From Thermoanaerobaculia bacterium (lineage in GTDB: Bacteria > Acidobacteriota > Thermoanaerobaculia > Multivoradales > J023), in assembly GCA_030431255.1 (NCBI GenBank), contig JAUIJL010000017.1, positions 124,001-188,000 of the forward strand: 64,000 nucleotides of DNA, written 5' to 3'. The position numbers and the translations under genes are program-made. A model generated the notes under the pieces. The model had not been told where the DNA came from. It searched no databases and saw only the letters and a program-made list of their open reading frames with translations. Below, in pieces: positions 33,952 through 43,132 of this stretch (the first letter of the stretch is position 1; each line of letters opens with the position of its first letter).

Positions 33952-36354
33952 TTGAAGCATCAATCGGCGTTTGGTGGCCGCCTCGATGGCCTCTTCCGAC
34001 CACGGGGCTTCGTGCAGATCGCCTTCCAGATACGGACGAATTTGGTCGTCGTAGTGGCGGTCCGAGGGGTGACCGGATTGGCCGCCGGGAATCACGGCCC
34101 AGGCCCGATCGGGCTCGGACCAATCGACGATCCAGCGCATGGAGGGGCCGTAGGTGATGTGTTGGCGGCCGTCCTCGCGCCAGCGATGTCCAAAAGCCAG
34201 AATGGTGGTGGAGGAGCCGGAGACGGGGTAGGGGCCGCGACGGGTCCAACCGCCGTAGACCGGCACGGCATCCAAGCGATGGTTGAGCCGCAAGCTGTGG
34301 AGCCAGCCGTAATCCCATTGGCTGGACCGGCCCTTCCAATGCTCCTTGGCGGTTTCCCAGGCCTCTTCGAGACTGGTTTGAAAGATCCTACGGCGGTCCT
34401 CCACGGCCTCGGTTTCGACGTTGTCGAGCCAAGCCGGGGACATCTCTCCGAGCAAGATCCGGTGGACGCGATCCCGGTGAGACACGGATCGCTCGAGCCC
34501 CGCAGCGGCGGATTCGTCGCCGAAGATCTGCGCCGACAGCTCCCGTTCCAGGAGCGCGAACAACCCCGAGGTTCCTTGGACCGCCATGGTGCCGTCCCAG
34601 CTCGAAAGGAGCTCGAACGCTTCTTGGGCGTCGCCTTCGAACGGGGCCTCTTCTTTCAGCACCTCGATCAGATCCAGGGCGAAAAGGGAGCGGTCGTCCA
34701 ATTGCAGATTCGCGAAGCTCTGACGATCCCATTTCTCCTTGGCGAGCAGGGACTCGCGGATGCGGTCGGCGCGAAACGGGGCGAAGAACTCGGCGGTCAG
34801 CGGCAGCGGATAGCCCTCTGGCCGGATGTCGTGATTGGCGGTGACGATCAAATCGTCCTCGGGGTTGACCACGGTCGGATTGGTGGGCCGAGGCCGGAGA
34901 CCGTTCCAGCCGTAGCTCGGATCCCAGGCGGGCGCGGGCAGCCGACCGTCGCCGAGCTTGCGGTCGGGCACTCGACCGAGCACGGTGTAGAGCAGATCTC
35001 CGCTCGGGAAGCCGGCCACGAGATTTTGTGCCGGGCAGACATAGGTTTCGATCGCCGCTTGAGCTTGCTCGGGGGTTTCCGCCCGAGCCAAAGCGACCAT
35101 GGCGGCGATCGGGTCTCCTGGGTAGTGGGCGGTCCAGGCGACGCTGCGGGCGGGCAAGCCCCGTTTTGGATCGGCGTCGAGCAGGGGCCCGATATCGGTC
35201 CGCCGCACGGTGAAGTCGTGGCTGCTGCCGTCGCGCAATGTGAGGCTCCGGTGCTCTTCGGTGACGTCCATCCACGTGTCACCCCGCAGCACCTGGCCTT
35301 GCTCGTTGAGCTTCTCGAAGAAAATATCGTGGTCGTCGAGCATGGTGTTGGTGAACGCCCAGGCAATCACCGGTCCACGGCCGATGACCACGCCGGGGGT
35401 GCCGGGAAGGCTCATGCCGGCGGCCTCGTAAGTCGGGCTGCGCAATTGCACTTGATACCAAACGCTGGGCAAGAAGAGGCCGAGGTGGGGGTCGTTGGCG
35501 AGCAGCGGTTTGCCGGATTCGGTGCGGCTGCCACCGATCAGCCAATTATTGGAGCCCGGGCTCGGGGGATCGCCTTCCAATAGGTCGGGAGTGGCGCTGT
35601 CGGCGGTCGCCGAGGCGTCGGCCTCCGAATCGGATTCTGGCTCCGATATCGGGGACAACCCGGACTCGGCGGTGTGACCGGCGAGCTCCAAGATCTCGGC
35701 GGGCACGTGCAGGTCCGGGTCGCCGAGCAGGTCGCGGACTCCGTCCGGGCCGAAGGCCTTGAGCCATTGGAATCGCTCTTCCTCCGGGCGTTGATTCCAA
35801 AACGACAGATCCTGGGCCATGAGCAAGGCGAAGCGCAGGCTGTCTTGGGGGGTCCATGGATCGGGATTGGCGCCGAGGATCTTCAGACCGGGGGTCACTC
35901 GGCCCTTGCGTTCCAGGAGCCAGGCGTTGACCCCCTCGGCGTAGGCTTCGAGCATGCGTGTCGATTCCTCGGAGGCCGATTGCCACAGGGTTTCGGCGGC
36001 TTCGGGAAAGCCGAGGGTCTGGAAGTAGACGTCCTGCTGAATGGCGGGCTCACCGACCAGCTCCGACAGGGTGCCCGACGCGGCCCGACGGCCCAGCTCC
36101 ATTTGGGTGATGCGATCGTTGGCGTGCAGCCAGCCCATTGCCCGGGCGAGGTCTTCCTGGGATTCCGCTTGCACATGGGGCACACCCCAATCGTCCCAAC
36201 GCACGCTGACCTCGGCGTCGAGACCCGCCAGAGGATGATTGCCCATGCGCGCGGGCATGCCGGACCGGCGCAAATACACCAAGGTGCTGGCCGCGGCGAG
36301 AAAAATAAAGAACGCGCCCAGGGCGATGCCACGAATCGGTTTGACCAAGCTCAT
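33940..36354 (-). CDS. Penicillin acylase-family hydrolase (Ntn fold)
   Basis: An 804-aa protein. N-terminal hydrophobic segment (about 7-27) for export. The alpha chain part (RWDDWGVPHVQAESQEDLARAMGW, LHANDRITQMELGRR) is followed by an acidic linker (about 235-262). The beta chain begins at Ser268 in PGSNNWLIGG, the autocatalytic cleavage point and nucleophile of the family. Later blocks GTPGVVIGRGPVIAWAFTN and the late Asn/Arg region fit. It probably cleaves acyl amides such as beta-lactams or acyl-homoserine lactones in the periplasm; the substrate cannot be read from sequence. It is the last gene of a minus-strand operon. Confidence 0.9.
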   Translation of the reverse strand: MSLVKPIRGIALGAFFIFLAAASTLVYLRRSGMPARMGNHPLAGLDAEVSVRWDDWGVPHVQAESQEDLARAMGWLHANDRITQMELGRRAASGTLSELVGEPAIQQDVYFQTLGFPEAAETLWQSASEESTRMLEAYAEGVNAWLLERKGRVTPGLKILGANPDPWTPQDSLRFALLMAQDLSFWNQRPEEERFQWLKAFGPDGVRDLLGDPDLHVPAEILELAGHTAESGLSPISEPESDSEADASATADSATPDLLEGDPPSPGSNNWLIGGSRTESGKPLLANDPHLGLFLPSVWYQVQLRSPTYEAAGMSLPGTPGVVIGRGPVIAWAFTNTMLDDHDIFFEKLNEQGQVLRGDTWMDVTEEHRSLTLRDGSSHDFTVRRTDIGPLLDADPKRGLPARSVAWTAHYPGDPIAAMVALARAETPEQAQAAIETYVCPAQNLVAGFPSGDLLYTVLGRVPDRKLGDGRLPAPAWDPSYGWNGLRPRPTNPTVVNPEDDLIVTANHDIRPEGYPLPLTAEFFAPFRADRIRESLLAKEKWDRQSFANLQLDDRSLFALDLIEVLKEEAPFEGDAQEAFELLSSWDGTMAVQGTSGLFALLERELSAQIFGDESAAAGLERSVSHRDRVHRILLGEMSPAWLDNVETEAVEDRRRIFQTSLEEAWETAKEHWKGRSSQWDYGWLHSLRLNHRLDAVPVYGGWTRRGPYPVSGSSTTILAFGHRWREDGRQHITYGPSMRWIVDWSEPDRAWAVIPGGQSGHPSDRHYDDQIRPYLEGDLHEAPWSEEAIEAATKRRLMLQPSP

Positions 36355-36393
36355 GGGCGGATCTTAACCCGCATTCCTCGCCTTAACAGCCTG

Positions 36394-37134
36394 TTAACGC
36401 CAATAGGCTCGCAATCCTTGGATCAAGATCCAAATGGAGAATCCACCACAGACCAGTCCCCAGAACCAATAGGGCAGGATCAGCGCTTGGGCCATTTGGC
36501 CCACGTCCGAGGGCATGAGCCCTTGGGCGGTCCGGGCGGTTGGGGTGAAGAGGTAATCGCCGCGGGAAAATACGCTGAGGGTGAGCTGCACGCTTAAGAA
36601 AACCAGCACCAATTGGGCGGTGTCCGCCTTGGCTCGGCTCGCCACCAGCCAGATCCCGAGGCCGAAAATGCCGACGAACATCCAGGCGAAAAGGTTGCGC
36701 ACCACCAAGACCATGGAGATCGCCAACAAGATGGCGAGCACGCGAAGAAATCGACGGGCCCCTCGGCCCGTGCGACCGGCGGCGAATCCCACCGCGGCGG
36801 CCGCGGCCGGCCCTAAGAGCCCGCCGGCCGCGACGATCGCCAACCGTAGACGGCTGGGCTCCGCGCTCCACATGGCCACGCCGGAGCCGTCGACCCACAT
36901 TTGGAATTGATGAAAGCTTCCGCCCACCAGCAAGGCCGCGATGCCGTGCCCCATCTCGTGCACCAAGGTGGAGAGCAGCATCAGCGGATAGGCGAGCACA
37001 TAGCCGTAGGGCACCACGTAGAGCAACAACGTGGCGACCACGCTGACTCCGAGCACGAGGCGTGCCCGCTCCGACGGACGCAGCTGATTTGGCGGCATTT
37101 GGGAGCTCTGGGGTGGGGGAGGAATGGGATCCAT
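36394..37134 (-). CDS. M50-like membrane metalloprotease
   Basis: A 246-aa protein with about six membrane segments. HEMGH in LVHEMGHGIAALLVGG is the zinc motif of M50B-like site-2-type proteases. A second conserved patch (GGLLGPAAAAAVGF) is seen; the distal Asp of classical S2P (NxxPxxxLDG) is not apparent, so activity is uncertain. It lies 17 bases after the TRAP permease gene and 39 bases before the acylase gene. Confidence 0.75.
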   Translation of the reverse strand: MDPIPPPPQSSQMPPNQLRPSERARLVLGVSVVATLLLYVVPYGYVLAYPLMLLSTLVHEMGHGIAALLVGGSFHQFQMWVDGSGVAMWSAEPSRLRLAIVAAGGLLGPAAAAAVGFAAGRTGRGARRFLRVLAILLAISMVLVVRNLFAWMFVGIFGLGIWLVASRAKADTAQLVLVFLSVQLTLSVFSRGDYLFTPTARTAQGLMPSDVGQMAQALILPYWFWGLVCGGFSIWILIQGLRAYWR

Positions 37135-37151
37135 GACGTCGGCCTTACGGC

Positions 37152-39044
37152 TCAGGAGCCGTAAAGCTTCACCAACGCGGTGGTCAGGAAGGGCACGTAG
37201 GTGATCAAGAGCACACCGATCGCCAGGATGATCAACATGGGCACCGCCGCTCGGTAGACTTCGAGCAAGGGTTTTTTAAAGCGGTACGACGCCAGGAAGA
37301 GGTTGAGCCCCACCGGTGGCGTCAAATAGCCGAGCTCGAGGTTGGCGATAAAGATGATGCCCAGGTGGACCGGGTCGATGCCGTAGGCCAAACCCAAGGG
37401 CACGATCAGCGGCACCACCACGATGGTGGCCGAGAAGATGTCCATCAAACAGCCGACCAGCAGCAGGAAGATGTTCAGCATGAGCAGGAAGACCAGGGGC
37501 GAGCTGATCCGTTCTTGGACCCATTCCAAGAGCTGCGAGGGGATTTGGGCGTCCACCAGGTAGCTGGTCAAACCCATGGCCACGCACAGGATCACCAACA
37601 CGCCGCCGATCAACACCACGCACCGTCGGAGCACGGCCGGCAAGTCTTTGAACGGATGCAGGTCGCGATGGATCAAGCATTGCACGCAGAGGGCATAAAC
37701 CGCCGAGAGGGCTGCCGCTTCCACCGGGGTGGCAAAACCGCCGAGAATGGCTGTGACCAAGAAGACCGGCAGCATCAGCTCCCATTTGGCCCGCCACAGG
37801 GCGGTCAAGGCGTCGGATCCTGAGAATCGCGTGCGCGCAACGCCGTGCACCCAGCCTTCCCGCATACCCCATCCGGCCACCAGCAGCACCAAGAGCAGGC
37901 CGGGCAAGGCGCCGCCGATGAAGAGGTTGCGAATCGGCACCTCGGCGACGATGCCGTAGAGGATGAGCGGCAGGGCCGGGGGCAAGAGCAGGCCCAAGCT
38001 GCCGGAAGCGGTGAGTAGGCCGAGGGAGAATCGGTCGCGGTAACCGTCCGCCTGAAGCGCTGCGAGCAAGAGGCCGCCGAGGGCGAGGATCGTCACTCCC
38101 GAGCCGCCGGTGAAGACGGTGAAGAAGGCGCAAACCACCGCCGCCACCACCGCCGTGCCACCGGGAATCCAGCCGAAGAATGCACGGAAGACGCCCACCA
38201 GCCGCTCCGACGCCTTGCCTTCGGCCAACAGGAATCCGGTCAGGGTGAAGAGCGGAATGGCCGGCAGGGTGGGGGAGACCGCCAGACGGTAGGTCTCCAC
38301 CGGCACGGCGGCGATCGGCACGGCGTCGATCATGAAGAGCAGCACCGCGGCGCCGCCGAGCACGGCGAAAATCGGCATGCCCGCCACCATGCCCAGGGCG
38401 AGCACCGCCACCACCGGCCACACGGGTTTGAATTCCAACCACTCGGGGTGGAAGCCGATCAACAAACCGAGACCGGCGCCGAGGGTCGCGAGGATCTTAG
38501 GCCACCACCCGTCGCCGGCGTGTCGGATCAGGCGCAAGGCGATCAAGGCCAGGCAAACGGGGATGACCGCCACCGCCACCCACACCGGAATGTCGTAGGC
38601 GATGCGATCCCCGAATTCCTTTTCGGAGAGCATGAATTCCCAGCCGGAGAGGGCCAACAACATCGTCACCCCGGCGGCGAGGGAGGAGGCAAAGGCCTTG
38701 ACCCACTTCTGGGCCCCGGGCCAGGGCAAGAGGCGGCCGGTGGCCAGGGCCAAGAGCTCGTCCTCACCGGCCGCCAGGGCGGCTCCGAGGAAGGCTAGCC
38801 AAAGGGTCAGATGCTGAACCAAGGATAGGGCGCCCGGCACCCCGATGCCGGAGCCGGTGCGCAACAGCATCTCCGCCGTCAGCAGGGCGACCATGGCCAA
38901 GAGAATGAAGGCGGCGACGGCTCCCTCGACCCCGTCTAAGGCCCGCCGCAGGCTGCCGAGCGGTCCGCGGGATGGGGGAGGCGAGTCGGTGGCCGAGTCG
39001 GAGGTCGGCTCGGCCGTGGAATCCTGGGTCTGTGCGGACGTCAT
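37152..39044 (-). CDS. TRAP transporter fused small and large permease (DctQ-DctM)
   Basis: A 630-aa protein from the ATG at 39044. The first 40 residues are Ser/Thr/Asp-rich. A DctQ-like part with four membrane segments (about 45-200) is followed by a DctM-like part (about 215-630) with TRAP features (GGSGVTILALGGLLLAAL, LTASGSLGLLLPPALPLILYG, NLELGYLTPPVGLNLFLAS). It should use an ion gradient to import an organic acid bound by an external DctP. No DctP gene is in the window near it, so the binding protein is elsewhere or another protein serves. Confidence 0.9.
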   Translation of the reverse strand: MTSAQTQDSTAEPTSDSATDSPPPSRGPLGSLRRALDGVEGAVAAFILLAMVALLTAEMLLRTGSGIGVPGALSLVQHLTLWLAFLGAALAAGEDELLALATGRLLPWPGAQKWVKAFASSLAAGVTMLLALSGWEFMLSEKEFGDRIAYDIPVWVAVAVIPVCLALIALRLIRHAGDGWWPKILATLGAGLGLLIGFHPEWLEFKPVWPVVAVLALGMVAGMPIFAVLGGAAVLLFMIDAVPIAAVPVETYRLAVSPTLPAIPLFTLTGFLLAEGKASERLVGVFRAFFGWIPGGTAVVAAVVCAFFTVFTGGSGVTILALGGLLLAALQADGYRDRFSLGLLTASGSLGLLLPPALPLILYGIVAEVPIRNLFIGGALPGLLLVLLVAGWGMREGWVHGVARTRFSGSDALTALWRAKWELMLPVFLVTAILGGFATPVEAAALSAVYALCVQCLIHRDLHPFKDLPAVLRRCVVLIGGVLVILCVAMGLTSYLVDAQIPSQLLEWVQERISSPLVFLLMLNIFLLLVGCLMDIFSATIVVVPLIVPLGLAYGIDPVHLGIIFIANLELGYLTPPVGLNLFLASYRFKKPLLEVYRAAVPMLIILAIGVLLITYVPFLTTALVKLYGS

Positions 39045-39076
39045 CGCAGTCGAGATCCTTCGGTAGATCCTTCTGT

Positions 39077-40150
39077 CTAGTCGAGCTTCAGCCGGACGAC
39101 AATGGGGAAATGGTCGGAGGCGTCGCGCCAATCGGAGCCGTGGGGTATCTCCACGGACTCGATCCGACGGGCGAGCTCGGGGCTGAGCAGAATGTGGTCG
39201 ATGGCGGTATGCCGGGGAGCATGTCGTCCGCCCAATCGTACGGTATATCGACGCTTTCGCGGCAGCCGTTCCGCGACGTTGACCAAGTCGTCGTCGGGAT
39301 CCCGGGGATCCATGGCCCGCAGGCTCGAAAGGACCCGGGTGATCGGTCGCGAGCCGTCACGGTCCAGGGTGTCGCCGTCGTAGTCGTTGAAATCACCCCA
39401 GACGATCAGCTCTCGACCTTGGTCCTGAAGCTCCCGGGCCATGCGCAGGAGGGCATCGGCCTGGGCTTCGCGGGGGGCGATGCGATTCTCGCGCTCCGGC
39501 CGAGCCAGCAAGTGAAGCCCCACCAAACCCAGCCGCCAACGTCCGACCTCGGCGGTGGCGATGTAATGTTTGGAGACGGCTTTGCGGGTAGATCCGGATC
39601 GACCCTTGCGGGGATCTCGACCCATGGTTTGGATCTCGACCCGAGACAACAAACCCACGTCTTGACCGGTGGCGGTGTCGGAGCCCTCGACCAGGTAAGC
39701 GCGATAGCCGAGGCCGTCCAGATGCTTTGAGCGGAAGGTCTCTAAGGCTCTTAGGTTTTCGACTTCCACCAAGCCGAGGATGTCGGGTTTGATAGCTCGG
39801 ATCTTGGCCGCCACGTCCGCCATGTGTGCCTGGGCGGCCCGGCGATTCCCTTTCCATGGGAAATCGGCGTCGCCGTCTTCGGGCGCGACACCGTCCCAAA
39901 GAAATTCCACATTCCAGGTCATGATCACCAGCTCGTCGGATGGAGCGGAAGCCGAGCCTCGTGGCTCGGCGGTGGGCTGAGGAGAAGGGTTTTCTCGCGG
40001 AGCGGGTCGCTTTTCGGGCACGGGCTCCGCGGAGGGGCTGGGTCCGCAGGCTCCGAGGGCGGTCAAGAGGACGGTCGAAAGAATCGAGGAAAGAAACCAC
40101 CGGATCACGGAGGAAGCCCTCTTGGGGTCGAGCATCGGGACGCGGGTCAT
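39077..40150 (-). CDS. EEP-family (endonuclease/exonuclease/phosphatase) lipoprotein
   Basis: A 357-aa protein. Signal peptide with lipobox LGAC (Cys35), then a Pro/Ser/Ala-rich linker. The catalytic fold has MTWNVEFLW, the Glu in LGLVEVEN, VGLHLLARP, WGDFNDYDGD, AIDHILLSPE and the final SDHFPIVV, so all the metal and catalytic residues of the family are present. It is anchored on the outer or inner membrane facing the periplasm; substrates could be nucleic acid or a phosphodiester/lipid. Its start overlaps the stop of the preceding membrane-protein gene as ATGA, so translation is coupled. Confidence 0.9.
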   Translation of the reverse strand: MTRVPMLDPKRASSVIRWFLSSILSTVLLTALGACGPSPSAEPVPEKRPAPRENPSPQPTAEPRGSASAPSDELVIMTWNVEFLWDGVAPEDGDADFPWKGNRRAAQAHMADVAAKIRAIKPDILGLVEVENLRALETFRSKHLDGLGYRAYLVEGSDTATGQDVGLLSRVEIQTMGRDPRKGRSGSTRKAVSKHYIATAEVGRWRLGLVGLHLLARPERENRIAPREAQADALLRMARELQDQGRELIVWGDFNDYDGDTLDRDGSRPITRVLSSLRAMDPRDPDDDLVNVAERLPRKRRYTVRLGGRHAPRHTAIDHILLSPELARRIESVEIPHGSDWRDASDHFPIVVRLKLD

Positions 40151-41280
40151 TTAGAGGACGTCTCGTCGGTGGTGGTGCTTTGGGTGTCTGAGTCTGGAAA
40201 AGATGTCTCTTCCCGGGGGCTCTCTTCGAGGCCGGCCGGCAAATCCGACGGCGGAATGGCACCGGCCATCTCGTCGGCCAATTCCACCATCGCACGGGCG
40301 ACCGGGTCCTTGCTGTCCAGACCGCTGGTCAAGCCCCGGATGCGTTGGGACAGCTCGGCCCGGGTCTGGAGCTCTCGGCGCTCGAATTCCACCCGAGCCT
40401 GGGCTTCCTGTGCCTCGGCCGTGGCCCGGGTGTTGCCCCGAACCAAGGATTCGATCGCGTTGACCATCTGAAAAAGGATGCGGTAGATGGCTTGGGTGGA
40501 GAACCCGCCCAGAAGCGCCAAGGTGGGTTTGCCCATGCCGTGCAGGTTTTGCGCTTGCTTGCCGCCTTCGAGCCAATGGTCGATGGGTACGAGGAAGGCC
40601 AGGATGGTGCCCGACATCAATCCCAGCACGTAGCGCACCCAATAGGACGACTCGAATCTCGGGTCGAAGGTGCAGTCGCGCAAGTAGATCTGAGCCTGGT
40701 AAAGATTGGCGAAAGAAACCCCGAGGCTGGCGGCGGAAAGTAGGAAAAGCTCGTTGAGCAGCAGGTCGAGGCCCGAGTTGTTGAAGAGGCTGAAATTGCC
40801 GGGCCGGCCGTCGACCTGTGGCGAGAGGCTGAGGGCGAAGAGGGCGACTACCGAGCAGATGGCGACACCGATCAATCGGCGGACCAAGCGGATGGGCCCC
40901 AGGAAGCTCCAGAATCCGCCGGCTTCCGCCTCCTTTTGCAAGAAACGTAGGCTGCGTGGGGTGGCTGGGGCTACTGTATGGGCGAGCTGGGCGTGAATCC
41001 TCGTGAGCCGACGGATCTTGTCCGGGTCATGGCCGTCGATGTCTCGTAACGCCTCGTGACACGCCACCGTATCCGAAGCGAGCTGAAGCCCTTGGGTGAG
41101 CGCGTGGCGCAGCATGACATCGGTTTCGTAGTGGAGCTGGGCCACCAGCGATGCGTGAGCCGATTCCGATGTTCGCATGATGGCTGAGCTCATCGAGGGC
41201 GCGGGCGCTATGGACGGAGCTTGCGCGGAGCCGGGCTCGGCCTCTGAGCCGGCTCGGGTTTCTACGGTGGGTGGGGTCAT
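40147..41280 (-). CDS. Four-helix membrane protein, unknown
   Basis: A 377-aa protein from an ATG at 41280 with a GGAG site. The N-terminal 130 residues are cytoplasmic and helical. Four membrane segments lie about at 145-165, 180-205, 225-245 and 260-280 (LIGVAICSVVALFALSLS, LFLLSAASLGVSFANLY, YVLGLMSGTILAFLVP, LALLGGFSTQAIYRILF). A coiled coil (EAQEAQARVEFERRELQTR) and an acidic Ser/Thr-rich tail follow. No known family is recognised. It heads the operon ending with the acylase gene. Confidence 0.7.
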   Translation of the reverse strand: MTPPTVETRAGSEAEPGSAQAPSIAPAPSMSSAIMRTSESAHASLVAQLHYETDVMLRHALTQGLQLASDTVACHEALRDIDGHDPDKIRRLTRIHAQLAHTVAPATPRSLRFLQKEAEAGGFWSFLGPIRLVRRLIGVAICSVVALFALSLSPQVDGRPGNFSLFNNSGLDLLLNELFLLSAASLGVSFANLYQAQIYLRDCTFDPRFESSYWVRYVLGLMSGTILAFLVPIDHWLEGGKQAQNLHGMGKPTLALLGGFSTQAIYRILFQMVNAIESLVRGNTRATAEAQEAQARVEFERRELQTRAELSQRIRGLTSGLDSKDPVARAMVELADEMAGAIPPSDLPAGLEESPREETSFPDSDTQSTTTDETSSK

Positions 41281-41466
41281 GGCGGGCTCCAAGCAAAATT
41301 CGGAGGTTCGAGGAACGAGGCGCGCTTCGAGGTCATCGACCCTGCAGGAGCTTTTAGGGAGCACAGGCTATCATCGGGGGCCTCGCCGATATCCAAGACC
41401 TTTGAAACAGACCCGATCTCGGCACGTCGTCGACATCCCGACCCAACACCCGACATGGGTGCTTCG

Positions 41467-41495
41467 TTGACACCCGATGAGGCCTTTCATAGGAT
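41467..41495 (+). promoter_or_regulatory. Sigma70-type promoter, probably leaderless
   Basis: TTGACA (41467-41472), a 17-base spacer and TAGGAT (41490-41495) lie just before the ATG at 41502. The expected transcription start, about 7 bases after the -10, falls on that ATG. No strong ribosome binding site is seen, which fits a leaderless message. Confidence 0.6.
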
Positions 41496-41501
41496 TCTGA
41501 C

Positions 41502-42584
41502 ATGAAGAATTCGCACCCTACTCCGCTCTCCAGACGACCCGCAGGCCCTTTCCGAGTGGCGCTGCTTGCCTTGATGCTCACCCTGATCTGTGGATCCGCG
41601 TTCGGCTCCACCCATTGGATTCAGCTCGGCAACGCGGAGGTGACCCTGGTCGACTCCGATGGTTGGCGGGACCTCGGTACCGGCCGCGACCTGCCCTTGG
41701 CCAAAGGGGCGCGCATCGATCATTTGAGCGCCGGGGCCGGCAGCTGGTGGGTGGCGGCGGTCGAGCCATCGGACGGCGACGATCGGTTGGTCTTGTTGAA
41801 GGCCGACTCGGAGTCCATGGAATCGTTGCCGTTGCCGGTTCTCGAGCGACCCGAGGTGCTGCTGCAGCCGCGGCTGATGGTCGGCGAGGCGGGTTTGGAA
41901 GCCTTGGTTTGGATCGAGGGGGAAAGCCATCAGAAGACCCGTGTGCGGGCGGCCCGGTGGTCGGCCGGAGGTTGGGCCCAGCCGGTGACGGTGGCACCGA
42001 CCGGCCCCGGCACCCAAATCGCCCTTCAGGCCGTGCGATTGGAGTCGGGTGATTTTCTGGCGGTGTGGTCGGCGTTCGACGGCACCGACGACGAAATCGT
42101 CTGGAGCCGGTTCGACGGTCAGGCCTGGAGCGCGCCCGAGGCCCTCTCCACCAACGACGTGCCCGATGTCACCCCGGCCTTGCGGGCCATGGAAGGTGGC
42201 GCCTTATTGGTGTGGTCGGCCTTCGACGGCAACGACTACCGATTGCTCACGGCCGCCTACACCGGCAGTGGCTGGACTTCGGGACAGAGATTCGGCAAGC
42301 GCGGCTCCGTCTTCCCCACCTTTGCCGACACCGAGGTACCGATGGTTGTATTTCAACAGAGCTCTCCCCGTTCTTGGGTCTTCAGCGAGCTCAATCTGAG
42401 GGCACAAGTGTTGCGCAGCGCCTCAGTCGAGTACCGTCGACAGCGTCCGATCGTGCGCTCCCGCGATGCCCGAGGAGTGACGATTTCTTGGCCGGAAACG
42501 GGCCCGGCCGGCACGGAAAAAGGAAAAGCCGCCAAGACGGAGCTGGAGTCGACGGTGGTGGAATGGGCTCTGAGCGTCGACTGA
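41502..42584 (+). CDS. Secreted propeller-like protein, unknown
   Basis: A 360-aa protein. Signal peptide about 1-36 (VALLALMLTLICGSAFG). The body holds repeated beta units with the pattern VWSAFDGxDxxI/L (LAVWSAFDGTDDEIVWSRFDGQAWS, LLVWSAFDGNDYRLLTA), like sialidase/BNR blades, with Ala/Gly/Trp turns. A Thr/Lys-rich hinge precedes the C-terminus. No enzyme motif is visible. It precedes ytoQ by 19 bases. Confidence 0.72.
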   Translation: MKNSHPTPLSRRPAGPFRVALLALMLTLICGSAFGSTHWIQLGNAEVTLVDSDGWRDLGTGRDLPLAKGARIDHLSAGAGSWWVAAVEPSDGDDRLVLLKADSESMESLPLPVLERPEVLLQPRLMVGEAGLEALVWIEGESHQKTRVRAARWSAGGWAQPVTVAPTGPGTQIALQAVRLESGDFLAVWSAFDGTDDEIVWSRFDGQAWSAPEALSTNDVPDVTPALRAMEGGALLVWSAFDGNDYRLLTAAYTGSGWTSGQRFGKRGSVFPTFADTEVPMVVFQQSSPRSWVFSELNLRAQVLRSASVEYRRQRPIVRSRDARGVTISWPETGPAGTEKGKAAKTELESTVVEWALSVD

Positions 42585-42603
42585 GAGCCGGGGAAGTCCT
42601 ACC

Positions 42604-43068
42604 GTGAATCAACAGGAAAGACGTTGGTCCGTCTATTTGGCCGGAGAGATCCACACCGACTGGCGAGATCGCATTCGTGAGGGCTCGGCCGAGCTCGACC
42701 TGCCGGTCACCTTCACCCACCCGGTGACCGATCACCCGGCCAGCGACGATTGCGGCGTCGAGATTCTCGGCGCCGAGCCTTCGGGATTCTGGAAGGACCG
42801 CAAGGGCGCGGGGCTGAATGCCATCCGCACCCGCACCGCCCTCCACGACGCCGACCTGGTGGTGGTTCGATTCGGAGAAAAATATCGTCAGTGGAACGCG
42901 GCCTTCGACGCCGGCTTTGCCGCGGCCTTGGGCAAGCCGCTGATCATCCTGCACCCACCGGAGCACACCCACGCTCTGAAAGAAGTAGACGCCGCCGCAC
43001 AGGCGGTGGCAGAGACCCCCGAGCAGGTCGTCCGCATCCTCCGCTACGTCATCCGGGGCGAGCTCTAG
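42604..43068 (+). CDS. ytoQ: YtoQ family protein
   Basis: A 154-aa protein, the usual length of the family. GTG start with a GGGGAAG site. Characteristic blocks WSVYLAGEIHTDWR, LPVTFTHPVTDHPASDDCG, FWKDRKGAGLNAIRT and ADLVVVRFGEKYRQWNAAFDAG identify it. The fold resembles nucleoside 2-deoxyribosyltransferases (nucleotide-binding Rossmann type), but the reaction is not known. It is cytoplasmic, although its upstream partner is secreted. Confidence 0.9.
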   Translation: MNQQERRWSVYLAGEIHTDWRDRIREGSAELDLPVTFTHPVTDHPASDDCGVEILGAEPSGFWKDRKGAGLNAIRTRTALHDADLVVVRFGEKYRQWNAAFDAGFAAALGKPLIILHPPEHTHALKEVDAAAQAVAETPEQVVRILRYVIRGEL

Positions 43069-43077
43069 GGGCGATCG

Positions 43078-43123
43078 GGCTGAGGCGGCGACGACCGCTT
43101 CAGCCGACTTCCCCGACTTTTTT
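43078..43123 (+). terminator. Hairpin between convergent ytoQ and antiporter genes
   Basis: GGCTGAGGCGG (43078-43088) pairs with CCGCTTCAGCC (43095-43105) with one G-T pair and a 6-base loop; a T-run of six follows at 43118-43123. It probably ends ytoQ transcription. Confidence 0.45.
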
Positions 43124-43132
43124 CGTCTCCGA

